64,000 nucleotides of DNA from Comamonas sp. KCTC 72670 (GTDB lineage Bacteria > Myxococcota > Myxococcia > Myxococcales > Myxococcaceae). The stretch spans positions 275,547-339,546 of the forward strand of contig BNCN01000011.1 in assembly GCA_014656495.1 (NCBI GenBank). The letters run 5' to 3'. Shown here in pieces: positions 1 through 8,454 of this stretch (the stretch's first letter is position 1; each line of letters begins with the position of its first letter). Position numbers and translations under genes: made by a program. Below the pieces are notes generated by a model. That model was not told the origin of the DNA, searched no databases, and saw nothing but the letters and a program-made list of their open reading frames with translations.

Positions 1-1
1 C

Positions 2-397
2 ATGGACCCGTTCCACCACGGGGACATCCTCACGGAGCACGGCTGCGCGGAGCTGCTCAAGCGCGTGGCGCCGCAGCTCAAGTTCGACCGCAGCATGCTG
101 GCCCCCGCGCCGGTGGAGCTGATTGCGTACCGGATGCTGTCCAACCTGCGGCGCGTGTACCTGGGCCGCGAGGACTGCGAGCGCGGCCTGGCGGTGGTGG
201 ACATGCTGCTGCTCCTGGCGCCAGACCACCCGGGCGAGCTGCGCACCCGCGCGGCGCTGCTGAGCAGCCTGGGCGCGTACCGCGCGGCGCTGAAGGACGT
301 GGAGCGCTGCCTGGCGCTGTCGCCCGATGCGCCCGACCGGGACCGGTTGGAGATGACGGCTCGCGAGCTGCGGGAGCGCGCGGCGTTGCTGAACTGA
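2..397 (+). CDS. C-terminal part of a SirB1-like transglutaminase-fold/TPR protein (cut by window edge)
   Basis: Only the C-terminal 131 residues are present; the reading frame is open to the left edge, so the true start lies outside. The visible part begins MDPFHHGDIL, which fits the end of the SirB1-type transglutaminase-like domain. It then shows two TPR-like helical hairpins (CERGLAVVDMLLLLAPDHPG and ALKDVERCLALSPDAP). SirB1-family proteins combine these two parts and are usually about 270-290 residues. Their biochemical role is poorly defined; I cannot see the catalytic-like region here. The stop is 40 bases before the Nudix gene on the same strand, so the two may be co-transcribed. Confidence 0.6.
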   Translation: MDPFHHGDILTEHGCAELLKRVAPQLKFDRSMLAPAPVELIAYRMLSNLRRVYLGREDCERGLAVVDMLLLLAPDHPGELRTRAALLSSLGAYRAALKDVERCLALSPDAPDRDRLEMTARELRERAALLN

Positions 398-437
398 AAA
401 CCACCGGGCCCGGACGCGGCCTGGGGAGGACGCTCGC

Positions 438-1001
438 ATGTCCCACGAGGTGAAGCCCTGGCGCAGGCTGCGCCGCGGCCTGGAACACGACTACACCGTC
501 GCTCGCGTGCGCGAGGACTGGTGGGAGGACCCGCGCACGAACCAGGAGCACCCTCGCGTGCGCGTGGACTGCGCGGACTGGGTGACGGTCATCGCGGTGA
601 CGCCGGACGCGCAGCTCGTGCTGGTGCGGCAGTTCCGCTTCGGCATCGAGCGGAGCACGCTGGAGGTTCCTGGCGGCCTCGTGGACCCGGGCGAGTCCCC
701 CGAGGCCGCCGCGGCGCGCGAGCTGGAGGAAGAGACGGGCTACGTGCCGGGCCGGCTGGTGTCCCTGGGGCAGGTGCATCCCAACCCCGCGTTCCAGGGC
801 AACGTGAGCCACAGCTTCGTCGCGCTGGACTGCGTGAAGCGGCACGAGGGCCGACAGGACGCGGGCGAGGACATCGCGGTGGAGCTGCACCCGCGCGCGG
901 ACCTGCCCCGGCTCATCCTGGAGGGCCACATCTCGCATTCGGTGGTGGTGACGGCCTTCTTCCTGGAGCGGCTGCGCGCGGAGTCCCAGGGGACGCCGTA
1001 G
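438..1001 (+). CDS. Nudix hydrolase, probably ADP-ribose pyrophosphatase type
   Basis: This 187-residue protein carries a complete Nudix box at about residues 80-102 (G, five residues, E, seven residues, REL-E-EE-T-G-Y), the Mg2+-binding signature of enzymes that hydrolyse nucleoside diphosphates linked to another moiety. Length and the flanking region (VRQFRFGI before the box, GQVHPNPAFQGN after it) resemble ADP-sugar pyrophosphatases, but the substrate cannot be fixed from sequence. A good ribosome site (GGGGAGGA) precedes the ATG. It follows the SirB1-like gene closely on the same strand. Confidence 0.85.
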   Translation: MSHEVKPWRRLRRGLEHDYTVARVREDWWEDPRTNQEHPRVRVDCADWVTVIAVTPDAQLVLVRQFRFGIERSTLEVPGGLVDPGESPEAAAARELEEETGYVPGRLVSLGQVHPNPAFQGNVSHSFVALDCVKRHEGRQDAGEDIAVELHPRADLPRLILEGHISHSVVVTAFFLERLRAESQGTP

Positions 1002-1011
1002 ACGCACGCCG

Positions 1012-1263
1012 CTAATGGAACGAACAGCCGCAGCCGCAGCTGTCGAAGAAGGGGGACTCGCCCCGGGCGCAGACGAAGAAGACGGCCTGGCAATCCTGCT
1101 TGTCCCTGGACACGAACCTGCGGCGTGACGCCTGTGCGTCGCACTTCGCCCGGTCCGCCACCGGCTGCGACACCTCGGCCGCCTCCCCTTCGTCGGAGAG
1201 CGAACCGCAGCCCGCGGCCAACAGGGCCGGGAACAGCGCCAGGACGCCCTTCAGTTGGAACAC
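1012..1263 (-). CDS. Small cysteine-rich lipoprotein, unknown function
   Basis: This 83-residue protein starts with GTG behind a GAGGTGA ribosome site. It has a short hydrophobic leader ending in a lipobox (LLAAGC, lipidated Cys19), so it should be an envelope lipoprotein. The mature part has six more cysteines; the last eight residues (SCGCGCSFH region) pack three cysteines and a histidine, suggesting disulphides or a metal site. I recognise no family. It converges with the Nudix gene, with only 10 bases between the stops, and lies 220 bases downstream of moaC. Confidence 0.6.
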   Translation of the reverse strand: MFQLKGVLALFPALLAAGCGSLSDEGEAAEVSQPVADRAKCDAQASRRRFVSRDKQDCQAVFFVCARGESPFFDSCGCGCSFH

Positions 1264-1483
1264 CCGTCACCTCTCGAACCCGCGCGCGGCCCTCCCTCCG
1301 CACACGTGCTGAAATGCAACCTGGGGAGCGTCCCGGGAAACCGGGAGTCCCCCGGGCAACGATGATGCGCGGCGCGTGGACCGCGCCACATTTCAGGCGT
1401 GCAGGGACGGACACACGGCGCCGCGATTCGCGACGGGTGTCGGCCAGCACACGGAGGCCTCGGCGCGTGGGGAGGGTCCGACG

Positions 1484-1975
1484 TCAGCGGGGCTTCTTCG
1501 CCCGTGGGCGGCGGCGCGGCGCGGCCTTCGGCGCCGGCGCGGCCTCCCGCTCCCAGGTCCCGGAGCGTCCACCCGACTTGTGCTCCAACCGCACCGCGTC
1601 CAGCACCATGCCGCGGTCCACGCTCTTGCACATGTCGTAGACCGTGAGCGCCGCGGCGCAGGCCGCGGTGAGCGCCTCCATCTCCACGCCCGTGCGGTCC
1701 ACCGTCTTCACCTGCACCCGGACGCGGAGCCCCTCCTCCTCCGGCACCAGCGTCACCTCCACGCCCGCGAGCGCGATGGGATGGCACAGCGGAATGAAGT
1801 CCGGCGTGCGCTTGGCGGCCATGATGCCGGCAAGCCTCGCCGCAGCGAGCACGTCCCCCTTCTCCACCCTCCCCGCGAGGATTCGCTCGCGCGTGGCGGG
1901 GAGCATCCGCAGCAGCGCGGTGGCCACCGCCACGCGGTCCGTCTTCGGCTTCTCACCGACGTCGATCATCTTCAT
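1484..1975 (-). CDS. moaC: Cyclic pyranopterin monophosphate synthase
   Basis: MoaC converts the MoaA product into cyclic pyranopterin monophosphate, the first stable intermediate of molybdenum cofactor synthesis. The 163-residue protein has the family hallmarks: the LCHP motif near residue 73, GVEMEALTA, YDMCKSVDRGM, and the KSGG segment near the end. The last 20 residues are a basic Ala/Pro/Arg tail beyond the usual end of the family. Its ATG overlaps the stop of the upstream trans-sulfuration gene in an ATGA junction, so it is translationally coupled to it. No other moa gene is in this window. Confidence 0.95.
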   Translation of the reverse strand: MKMIDVGEKPKTDRVAVATALLRMLPATRERILAGRVEKGDVLAAARLAGIMAAKRTPDFIPLCHPIALAGVEVTLVPEEEGLRVRVQVKTVDRTGVEMEALTAACAAALTVYDMCKSVDRGMVLDAVRLEHKSGGRSGTWEREAAPAPKAAPRRRPRAKKPR

Positions 1976-3156
1976 CGGCGCATCCCTTCGGCCACCGCGG
2001 CGAGCAGGTCATCCGCGACGTCGTCCGGGTCCTCCAACCCCACGGACACGCGGATGAGGTTCTCCTGGATGCCCGCCGCCGCGCGCTCCTCCGGCGTGAA
2101 GCGGCGCGCGCTGGCGCTGGCCGCGTGCATCACCAGCGTGCACACATCGCCCAGCGAAGGGCCGGGCCGGCCCACCTTCAGCGCCTCCAGGAAGCGCAGG
2201 CTCTCCGGCCGCCCCGCGCCCTGGATTTCGAACGCCACCATGGGCCCGCCGCCGAGCAGCAGCTCGCCCGCCGTGGCGTGGTCCGGATGCGAGGTCAGCC
2301 CTGGGTAGATGACCCGCTCCAGCAGCGGAGACGCCGCCAGCCGCCGAGCCACGTGCGCCGCGTGCTCGACATGCGCCTTCATGCGCACCGGCAACGTGCG
2401 CAGCCCGCGCAGCGTCAGCCATGCCTCGAAGGGCCCCAGCACGTCCCCCGCGAGCACCCGCCCGGCGCGCAGCGGCGCCATGCGCTCCCGCGAGCCGCTC
2501 ACCGTGCCGCCCAGCGCGTCGCTGTGCCCGTTGAGCCACTTGCTCGTGGACTGCACCGCGTAGTCCGCGCCCAGCGCCAGCGCCTGCTGCCCCACCGGCG
2601 ACGGGAAGGTGCCATCCACCACGAACGTCGCGCCCACGTCGCGGCACGCCTGCGCCAGCACGCGCAGGTCCGGCACGCGCAGCAGCGGATTGGAGATGCT
2701 CTCCGCCAGCACCATGCGCGGCTTCAGCTCGCGGATGCGCCCGGCCACGGCGGGGTCCGTCATCAGGAACGCGTGCAGCTCCACGCCCAGCGTGGCGCAC
2801 AGGTTCTTGTACAGCGCGCGCGTGACGCCGTAGCCGTCGGCCGGCATCACCAGCGCGTCGCCCGCGCGGAACCCCTGGGCCTCGAAGACGGCGCGCAGCG
2901 CGGCCATGCCACTGGCGTACGCCACACACGCCTCCGCGCCCTCCAGCGCGGCCACCGCCTCCTCCAGCAGCGTCGTGTTGGGCGCGCTGATGCGGGCGTA
3001 GGCGTAGTCCTTCCCATCCAGCGCCGCGTCCAGGTCCTCGCTGCTGTCGAACCAGTTCACCGCCGCCGGGTAGATGGGCGGCGACACCGGCACCGCCTTG
3101 CTTCCGGCCAGCCGTGTCCCGGCGTGCACCGCCACTGTCTTCTGCTTCGAGCTCAT
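1972..3156 (-). CDS. PLP-dependent trans-sulfuration enzyme (cystathionine gamma-synthase/lyase family)
   Basis: This 394-residue protein belongs to the Cys/Met-metabolism PLP family. The Schiff-base lysine lies in QSTSKWLNGHSDALGG near residue 208; ASGMAALRAV is the usual cofactor phosphate loop, and ESISNPLLRVPDL and FVVDGTF are further family motifs. Members act as cystathionine gamma-synthase, cystathionine lyases, methionine gamma-lyase or O-acylhomoserine sulfhydrylase. Sequence alone does not separate these well, so no symbol is given. It is the first gene of a two-gene unit with moaC (ATGA overlap), a pairing with no obvious metabolic link. Confidence 0.88.
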   Translation of the reverse strand: MSSKQKTVAVHAGTRLAGSKAVPVSPPIYPAAVNWFDSSEDLDAALDGKDYAYARISAPNTTLLEEAVAALEGAEACVAYASGMAALRAVFEAQGFRAGDALVMPADGYGVTRALYKNLCATLGVELHAFLMTDPAVAGRIRELKPRMVLAESISNPLLRVPDLRVLAQACRDVGATFVVDGTFPSPVGQQALALGADYAVQSTSKWLNGHSDALGGTVSGSRERMAPLRAGRVLAGDVLGPFEAWLTLRGLRTLPVRMKAHVEHAAHVARRLAASPLLERVIYPGLTSHPDHATAGELLLGGGPMVAFEIQGAGRPESLRFLEALKVGRPGPSLGDVCTLVMHAASASARRFTPEERAAAGIQENLIRVSVGLEDPDDVADDLLAAVAEGMRR

Positions 3157-3187
3157 GGGCCTGGATGGGTCCTTCGCGGGAATGGAA

Positions 3188-3216
3188 AGGCCGGCCCTCG
3201 AACGAAGGGCCGGCCT
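3188..3216 (-). terminator. Hairpin downstream of trxB
   Basis: A perfect 11-bp inverted repeat (AGGCCGGCCCT / AGGGCCGGCCT) with a seven-base loop lies 35 bases past the trxB stop. On the minus strand it is followed by TTTCC. It probably ends trxB transcription, although the U tract is short. Confidence 0.6.
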
Positions 3217-3250
3217 GGGATGCTCGCGGATTGTCGCGCGAGCGGAAGGG

Positions 3251-4213
3251 CTACTCGCCGTGCTCGATGAGCCAGCGCTCCGCGTCGATGGCGGCCATGC
3301 AGCCCGTGCCCGCCGCGGTGATGGCTTGGCGGTAGTAGTGGTCCTGCACGTCGCCGCAGGCGAACACGCCCTCGATGTTCGTGCGGGTGGAGCCCGGCAC
3401 CGTCTTCAGGTAGCCGCCCTGGTGCGTCTCCAGCACGCCCTGGAACAGCTCCGTGTTGGGCGTGTGGCCAATGGCCACGAACAGGCCCGTCGCCTTGATG
3501 AGCTGGCTGTCGCCCGTCTTCAGGTTGCGCACCACCGCGCCATTCATGCCCTTGCCGTCGCCGACGACCTCCTCCACCGCGGAGTCCCACATGAAGGAGA
3601 TCTTCGGGTTCTGCTTGGCGCGCTCCTGCATCACCTTGGACGCGCGCAGCGTGTCGCGGCGGTGGATGAGGGTGACGTGGTTGACGATCTTCGCCAGGTA
3701 CGTCGCCTCCTCCATGGCCGTGTCACCGCCGCCCACCACCAGCACGTCCTGCTTCTTGAAGAAGGCACCGTCGCAGGTGGCGCACGCGGAGACGCCGCGG
3801 TTCTTGTAAGCGTCCTCGCCCTTCACGCCCAGCCACTTGGCCGTCGCGCCGGTGGAGATGATGACCGTCTCCGAACGGTAGCTGACGCTCTCCCCCTGGA
3901 TGAGGAAGGGGCGCTGGGAGAAGTCCACCTTCACCACGTTCTCCATGTGGAGGGTGGTGCCGAACCGCTCCGCCTGCTTCTGGAAGCGCTCCATGAGCTC
4001 CGGGCCGGTGATGGCCTCCGGGAAGCCGGGGTAGTTCTCCACGTCGGTCGTCACCATGAGCTGCCCGCCCGGGACGCGCTGCGGGTGCTCCAGCGTGGGG
4101 CCGCCCGCGAACACCACCGGCTGCAGGTTGGCGCGCGCGGCGTAGATGGCCGCGGTGTAGCCCGCGGGCCCCGAGCCGATAATGGTCACCTTGTTGATCT
4201 TCTCCTCCGCCAC
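3251..4213 (-). CDS. trxB: Thioredoxin reductase (NADPH)
   Basis: TrxB passes electrons from NADPH through FAD and a redox dithiol to thioredoxin. I chose the GTG at 4213 because GGGAGGA sits just upstream and it gives 320 residues, the family's normal size; the frame stays open upstream but that extension looks non-coding. Visible features are the FAD motif GSGPAG at residues 13-18, the CATC redox centre at 144-147, the NADPH-binding GGGDTAMEEA, and the C-terminal FAD motif ACGDVQDHYYRQA. It diverges from the cNMP-binding gene across 72 bases, which must hold both promoters. Confidence 0.95.
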   Translation of the reverse strand: MAEEKINKVTIIGSGPAGYTAAIYAARANLQPVVFAGGPTLEHPQRVPGGQLMVTTDVENYPGFPEAITGPELMERFQKQAERFGTTLHMENVVKVDFSQRPFLIQGESVSYRSETVIISTGATAKWLGVKGEDAYKNRGVSACATCDGAFFKKQDVLVVGGGDTAMEEATYLAKIVNHVTLIHRRDTLRASKVMQERAKQNPKISFMWDSAVEEVVGDGKGMNGAVVRNLKTGDSQLIKATGLFVAIGHTPNTELFQGVLETHQGGYLKTVPGSTRTNIEGVFACGDVQDHYYRQAITAAGTGCMAAIDAERWLIEHGE

Positions 4214-4285
4214 GACTCCTCCCAAATCTCGTTGATGGCCCCAAGGTACCAGAGCGCCTCGGGCGCGTGATACGAAGCTGGCCTC

Positions 4286-4744
4286 ATGGATGCCGCCGTC
4301 CTCAAGAAGGTTGCGCTGTTCGAGGGTTTGACCCAGGGACAGCTCGCCAAGGTCGCGCAGGTTGGCCACTTCCGGGCCTTCCCGGCGGGCGCCTTTCTCT
4401 TCCGTGAGGGGGAGACCGGCCAGGAGATGTTCGTAATCGCCGAGGGCAAGGTCCGCATCTCCAAGTCCGTGCCCGGCATCGGCGAGGAGGCGCTCGCCAT
4501 CCTGGAGCCCGGCCAGTATTTCGGCGAGATGGCGGTTATCGAGGACTCCCCCCGCTCGGCGGACGCTATCGCCCATGTGAGCTGCTCCGTCTGGGTCATC
4601 GAGCGTTCCCAGTTGGATCAGCTCATGTTCACCGACAAGGACCTGGCGTACGTGCTGCTCTGGACCTTCGTGCGGACGCTGAGCGAGCGGCTCCGCGAGA
4701 CGAACGAGAAGATCAAGGGCTTCTTCGCCCTCTCCCGCTTCTGA
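4286..4744 (+). CDS. Stand-alone cyclic-nucleotide-binding domain protein
   Basis: This 152-residue protein is essentially one CRP-type cNMP-binding beta-roll (about residues 10-125) followed by a short helix. The phosphate-binding cassette is readable as FGEMAVIEDSPRSADA, including the Arg that usually contacts the cyclic phosphate. There is no helix-turn-helix, so it is not a CRP-like transcription factor and more likely works by protein-protein contact. A second stand-alone protein of this type lies at 48094-48540. It diverges from trxB. Confidence 0.8.
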   Translation: MDAAVLKKVALFEGLTQGQLAKVAQVGHFRAFPAGAFLFREGETGQEMFVIAEGKVRISKSVPGIGEEALAILEPGQYFGEMAVIEDSPRSADAIAHVSCSVWVIERSQLDQLMFTDKDLAYVLLWTFVRTLSERLRETNEKIKGFFALSRF

Positions 4745-4897
4745 CGCCTCTCACCCCCTGAGAAACGGGTGGAGCAGGCCTGACCGTCCGCCATCCGAGC
4801 CCGATTCACCGTGTCGGGACGGGTAGGTACGTCACTCCCCAGGTGGCACAAGCAGGCACACGGGTTGCTTTGTCCCCGCCTCGTGGAGGGCGGCGGG

Positions 4898-5680
4898 ATG
4901 GAGCAGGCGGCGGGAGCGGCGTGGGCGGGCGGTGGGTCCGCGAGCGAAGGGTCGGTGAGGGCGAAAGGGGAAGGAAGCGTGGAGGAGTCGCGAGAGCGCC
5001 TCTTCCGGCTGGGGGCGGCGGCACTCACCGACCCGGAGCTGTTGTGCCTGGTGTGGAACCCCGGGCCGCGGGCGCCCGGGGCCTGGGCGCTCGCGCGGGC
5101 GTTGCTGGCGCAGGGCGGCGGGCTCAAGGCCCTGGCGCAGGAAGAGCCTCTCGCCTTGAGTCAGCGTCCGGGCGTGGGGACGGTCCGCGCCGCCCAGGCG
5201 TTGGCGGCGCTGGAGCTGGGGCGCCGCTCGCAACGTGCCCGGGAGCGGCGGCCGAAGCTGCGCACGCCTCGGGAGATTGCCGGCTACCTGGCGCCGGTGC
5301 TGGGGGCGCTGCGGCGGGAGGTGTTCCACGTCCTGTGCTTCAACGCGCGCAACGTGCTGCTGCACGACGTGCGGGTGGCGGAGGGCACCATGAACGCGTG
5401 CCCGGTGGACCCGCGCGAGGTGTTCGCGGCGGCGCTCACGGCGCGCGCCACGGCCATCGTCCTGGCGCACAACCACCCCTCCGGAGACCCGGAGCCCAGC
5501 ATCCAGGACGTGGCGCTGACGCGGCACCTCGTGGCGGGCGGCCGGCTGCTCAACATCAAGGTGTTGGACCACGTGGTGACGGGGGACGGCGGCTACGTGT
5601 CCATGCTGGAGCGGGGCCTGCTGCCGGACGAGGACAAGGAGACGGGGCGCGCATGGAGCGCGAATGGAGGCGGCGGATGA
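4898..5680 (+). CDS. radC: RadC-family JAB-domain protein
   Basis: The protein has the RadC layout: an N-terminal helix-hairpin-helix-like part (about residues 20-110) and a C-terminal JAB/MPN metalloprotease-like domain with the zinc motif HNHPSGDPEPS. Despite its name, RadC's role in DNA repair is unproven. I chose the ATG at 4898, preceded by GGAGG, giving 260 residues; an upstream in-frame GTG at 4811 would add 29 low-complexity residues. Its stop overlaps the start of the next small gene (ATGA). Confidence 0.88.
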   Translation: MEQAAGAAWAGGGSASEGSVRAKGEGSVEESRERLFRLGAAALTDPELLCLVWNPGPRAPGAWALARALLAQGGGLKALAQEEPLALSQRPGVGTVRAAQALAALELGRRSQRARERRPKLRTPREIAGYLAPVLGALRREVFHVLCFNARNVLLHDVRVAEGTMNACPVDPREVFAAALTARATAIVLAHNHPSGDPEPSIQDVALTRHLVAGGRLLNIKVLDHVVTGDGGYVSMLERGLLPDEDKETGRAWSANGGGG

Positions 5681-5931
5681 TGGTGAGCGTGGTGGGGCTG
5701 TGGAGCGCGGTGCAGGTGGAGCTGCTCGAGGACACGCGGGCGCAGGTGGTGCGGCTGGACACCGGACAGGCGTGCACCGTGGAGCGCGCGGCGCTCCCCA
5801 AGGGCGCGCGCGAGGGCGACGTGGTGGTGGATGGCCGGCTGGAGCCAGGGCAGACGGAGGCGCGGCGGCGGGACGTGGCGCGGCTCCGAGCGCGGCTGGC
5901 TGTTCCAGTTCCACCGAACCTCGAGCTGTGA
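5677..5931 (+). CDS. DUF3006-like small protein
   Basis: This 84-residue protein begins at an ATG overlapping the radC stop (ATGA), with GGAGGCGG upstream. It reads as one small beta-rich domain (ARVVRLDTG-like strand, ALPKGAREGDVV, then a basic tail), which matches the DUF3006 pattern of LP-G--EGD-V. DUF3006 has no assigned function. The coupling to radC and the position before recQ suggest one transcription unit of radC, this gene and recQ. The assignment rests on pattern memory only. Confidence 0.6.
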   Translation: MMVSVVGLWSAVQVELLEDTRAQVVRLDTGQACTVERAALPKGAREGDVVVDGRLEPGQTEARRRDVARLRARLAVPVPPNLEL

Positions 5932-5977
5932 GTGGAGGCCGCGCGGCGGCCTCGTTTCCGTTGACGGCTGGACCAGG

Positions 5978-8059
5978 ATGATGAACATGCGCGCGATGCC
6001 GGTGGACCTGCCCTACCTCGAGGAAGCACAGCAGGGGCTGGTGCGCCACTTCGGCCTGTCCCGGTTCCGGCCGGGGCAGGACCAGGTCATCTCCTCGGTC
6101 CTCAGCGGGCGGAACACGCTGGTGGTGATGCCCACCGGCGCGGGCAAGAGCCTGTGCTACCAGTTGCCCGCCACGCTGCTGCCGGGCCTGACGCTGGTGG
6201 TGTCGCCGCTCATCGCGCTGATGAAGGACCAGGTGGAGCAGCTCGCCGCGCGAGGCATCCCGGCCACCTTCATCAACTCGTCGCTGTCGGACCTGGAGCG
6301 CGCGGACCGGATGCGCCGGCTGCGCGCGCGCGAGTACAAGCTGCTCTACGTCGCGCCGGAGCGCTTCCGCAGCATCAGCTTCCTGGAGACGGTGTCCTCC
6401 CTGGGCGTGGACCTGCTCGCCGTGGACGAGGCGCACTGCATCTCCCAGTGGGGGCACGACTTCCGGCCGGACTACGCGCTGCTCGGACAGGTGCGCAAGC
6501 GGCTGCGTCCCCCGCGCACGGTGGCGCTCACCGCCACGGCCACGCCGGAGGTGCGCGCGGACATCGTGCGCGTCCTCTTGATGAAGGACCCGCAGGAGTT
6601 CGCCATGGGGTTCGACCGCCCCAACCTCTTCCTGGGCAAGCAGGAGGTGGGCGGCGACGCGGACCGGCACGAGGCGTGCGCGCGGCTGGCGGGCACGGGG
6701 GGCAGCGGCATCGTCTACTGCTCCACGCGCCGGGCGGCCGAAGGCGTCTTCTCCGAGCTGCACGGCCGGGGCGTGAAGGCGGTGCTGTACCACGCGGGCA
6801 TGGACGACGATGCGCGCCGCCGCGCCCAGGACACCTTCATGTCCGCGAAGGAAGCGGTGGCGGTGGCCACCAACGCCTTCGGCATGGGCATCGACAAGCC
6901 GGACATCCGCTTCGTCGCCCACGCCAACATCCCCCGGGCCGTGGAGGCGTACTACCAGGAGATTGGCCGCGCGGGCCGGGACGGACAGGCCGCGCGCGCG
7001 GTGCTCCTCTTCAACCACTCGGACGTCTTCACCCAGGAGCGGCTCATCCAGGGCAGCCACCCGTCCGAGGCCGTGTTCGGCGACGTGTGGAACGTCCTCC
7101 AGTCGGTGGAGGAGTTCGACCGGGGCGTGCACGCGCTCGCGGGCAGTGTGAGCGCGAGCGAGTTCGAGGTCTCCGCCGCCCTGCGACTGCTGGAGCGCGA
7201 GGGCAAGGTGGAGCGCGGCAGCCGCGGCGAGGGCGAGCACGGCATCACGCTGTTGGAGAAGGCCACCTCCGCGCAGCCGCACTCGCCGGACGCGCAGCGG
7301 CTGCTCAAGTCCCTGCTCGAGACGTTCCCCGTGGGCCGGCAGGTGACGACGGAGCTGACCATCCTCGCGCGCCGCATCGGTCTGTCCGTGGACGAGGTCC
7401 GCCACGCGCTCGGGCTCTTGGAAAAGGCCCACGTCGCCAAGGTGCGGCGGCCCTTCGCGGGGCGCTCCATCCGCGCGCTGGAGCGGGTGCCCTTCCGCGA
7501 GCTGGCGCTCGACCTGAGCCGCGTGCGGGAGCAGGAGCGGCTGAACCTGGCCCTCCTGCGCCGGATGACGGAGTACGCCTACACGGACCGGGACAAGAAG
7601 TGCCGGCGCGGCTCGCTGCTTCGCTACTTCGGCCAGCGGGACGTGCCTCCGGCGTGTGGCAACTGCGACGTGTGTACGCCGGAGAAGATGCCCACGCTGC
7701 TGGCGCATGGGCCGTCCGGCTCACGCTCGAGGGGCCCGTCCTCGGCGGCGGCGCCGGTGGTGACGAACTACAGCGAGCTGGCCTCCACGGAGCTGCGGCG
7801 CTGGCGCAAGGAGCTGTCGAAGGACCTGGGCGTCGCCCCCTTCATCATCTTCAACGACGCCACGCTGCTGGGCCTGTCCGCCGCGCTGCCCGTGGACCGC
7901 GAGGGCTTCCTCGCGGTGAAGGGCACCGGCGAGAGCCGCTGGGAGCGCTTCGGTCCCAAGGTGGTGGAAATCTGCCTCATGGCGCGCGCCGCGGGCCATG
8001 AGCCCCAAGCGGTCCCCGAGGTCGCGGCCCGCAAGCCCACCATCCGCCGGCGGAGCTGA
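5978..8059 (+). CDS. recQ: RecQ-family ATP-dependent DNA helicase
   Basis: RecQ is a 3'-5' superfamily 2 DNA helicase used in recombination and fork repair. The 693-residue product has motif 0 (FRPGQDQVI), Walker A GAGKS at 54-58, DEAH at 150-153, TATATPEVR, and the motif VI region EIGRAGRDGQ. The RecQ zinc-binding cysteines are in CRRGSLLRYFG and CGNCDVC, followed by an HRDC-type domain at the C-terminus. Start at 5978 is the first of three close ATG codons; the frame extends upstream but overlaps the DUF3006 gene. It converges with the small membrane protein gene. Confidence 0.95.
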   Translation: MMNMRAMPVDLPYLEEAQQGLVRHFGLSRFRPGQDQVISSVLSGRNTLVVMPTGAGKSLCYQLPATLLPGLTLVVSPLIALMKDQVEQLAARGIPATFINSSLSDLERADRMRRLRAREYKLLYVAPERFRSISFLETVSSLGVDLLAVDEAHCISQWGHDFRPDYALLGQVRKRLRPPRTVALTATATPEVRADIVRVLLMKDPQEFAMGFDRPNLFLGKQEVGGDADRHEACARLAGTGGSGIVYCSTRRAAEGVFSELHGRGVKAVLYHAGMDDDARRRAQDTFMSAKEAVAVATNAFGMGIDKPDIRFVAHANIPRAVEAYYQEIGRAGRDGQAARAVLLFNHSDVFTQERLIQGSHPSEAVFGDVWNVLQSVEEFDRGVHALAGSVSASEFEVSAALRLLEREGKVERGSRGEGEHGITLLEKATSAQPHSPDAQRLLKSLLETFPVGRQVTTELTILARRIGLSVDEVRHALGLLEKAHVAKVRRPFAGRSIRALERVPFRELALDLSRVREQERLNLALLRRMTEYAYTDRDKKCRRGSLLRYFGQRDVPPACGNCDVCTPEKMPTLLAHGPSGSRSRGPSSAAAPVVTNYSELASTELRRWRKELSKDLGVAPFIIFNDATLLGLSAALPVDREGFLAVKGTGESRWERFGPKVVEICLMARAAGHEPQAVPEVAARKPTIRRRS

Positions 8060-8072
8060 GCAACACCCCAGG

Positions 8073-8453
8073 TCAGGGACTGCGCCCCCCCTGGCGCTGG
8101 GCGCGCCGCGCCAGCAGGGTCCGCACGCCCCCCATGAGCGTGCCCACCACCATGGCGAGCAGGAAGATGACCACCATGGTGGTGATGCCGAAGACGACGC
8201 GCACGCCGGCCTCGGAGATGCGGCCGGAGAAGTAGGCCGCGCGCAGCGGCGCCATGGCGCCCGTCAGCTCCAGCGCCCTCGCGGGGAGCGAGTCCAGCGA
8301 CAGCGACAGCCGCTGGAGGAAGGGCAAGGGGTAGTAGCGCAGGGCAATCTCCACCCCGAGCCCCAGCAGCAGGTAGATGAGCGACAGCAGGAACGCGTTC
8401 CCCCACATGATTCGCAACAGGGGGGAGTCGGACCGGGAGGAGGAAGGCCGCAC
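8073..8453 (-). CDS. Small two-helix membrane protein, unknown
   Basis: This 126-residue protein has two clear transmembrane segments: one near residues 19-40 (FLLSLIYLLLGLGVEIAL) and one near 85-107 (VVFGITTMVVIFLLAMVVGT). A basic, Gln/Arg-rich C-terminus follows. The GTG start lies one base after the stop of the large TPR gene upstream, and an AGG-rich ribosome site sits within that gene's end, so it is almost certainly translated from the same transcript. I recognise no family; an accessory role for the TPR protein is a guess from position. Confidence 0.6.
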   Translation of the reverse strand: MRPSSSRSDSPLLRIMWGNAFLLSLIYLLLGLGVEIALRYYPLPFLQRLSLSLDSLPARALELTGAMAPLRAAYFSGRISEAGVRVVFGITTMVVIFLLAMVVGTLMGGVRTLLARRAQRQGGRSP

Positions 8454-8454
8454 G

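Noticed and set aside
4832..7708. A 958-residue minus-strand frame across radC and recQ
   Set aside because: Antisense to recognised domains on the plus strand; no motif of its own.
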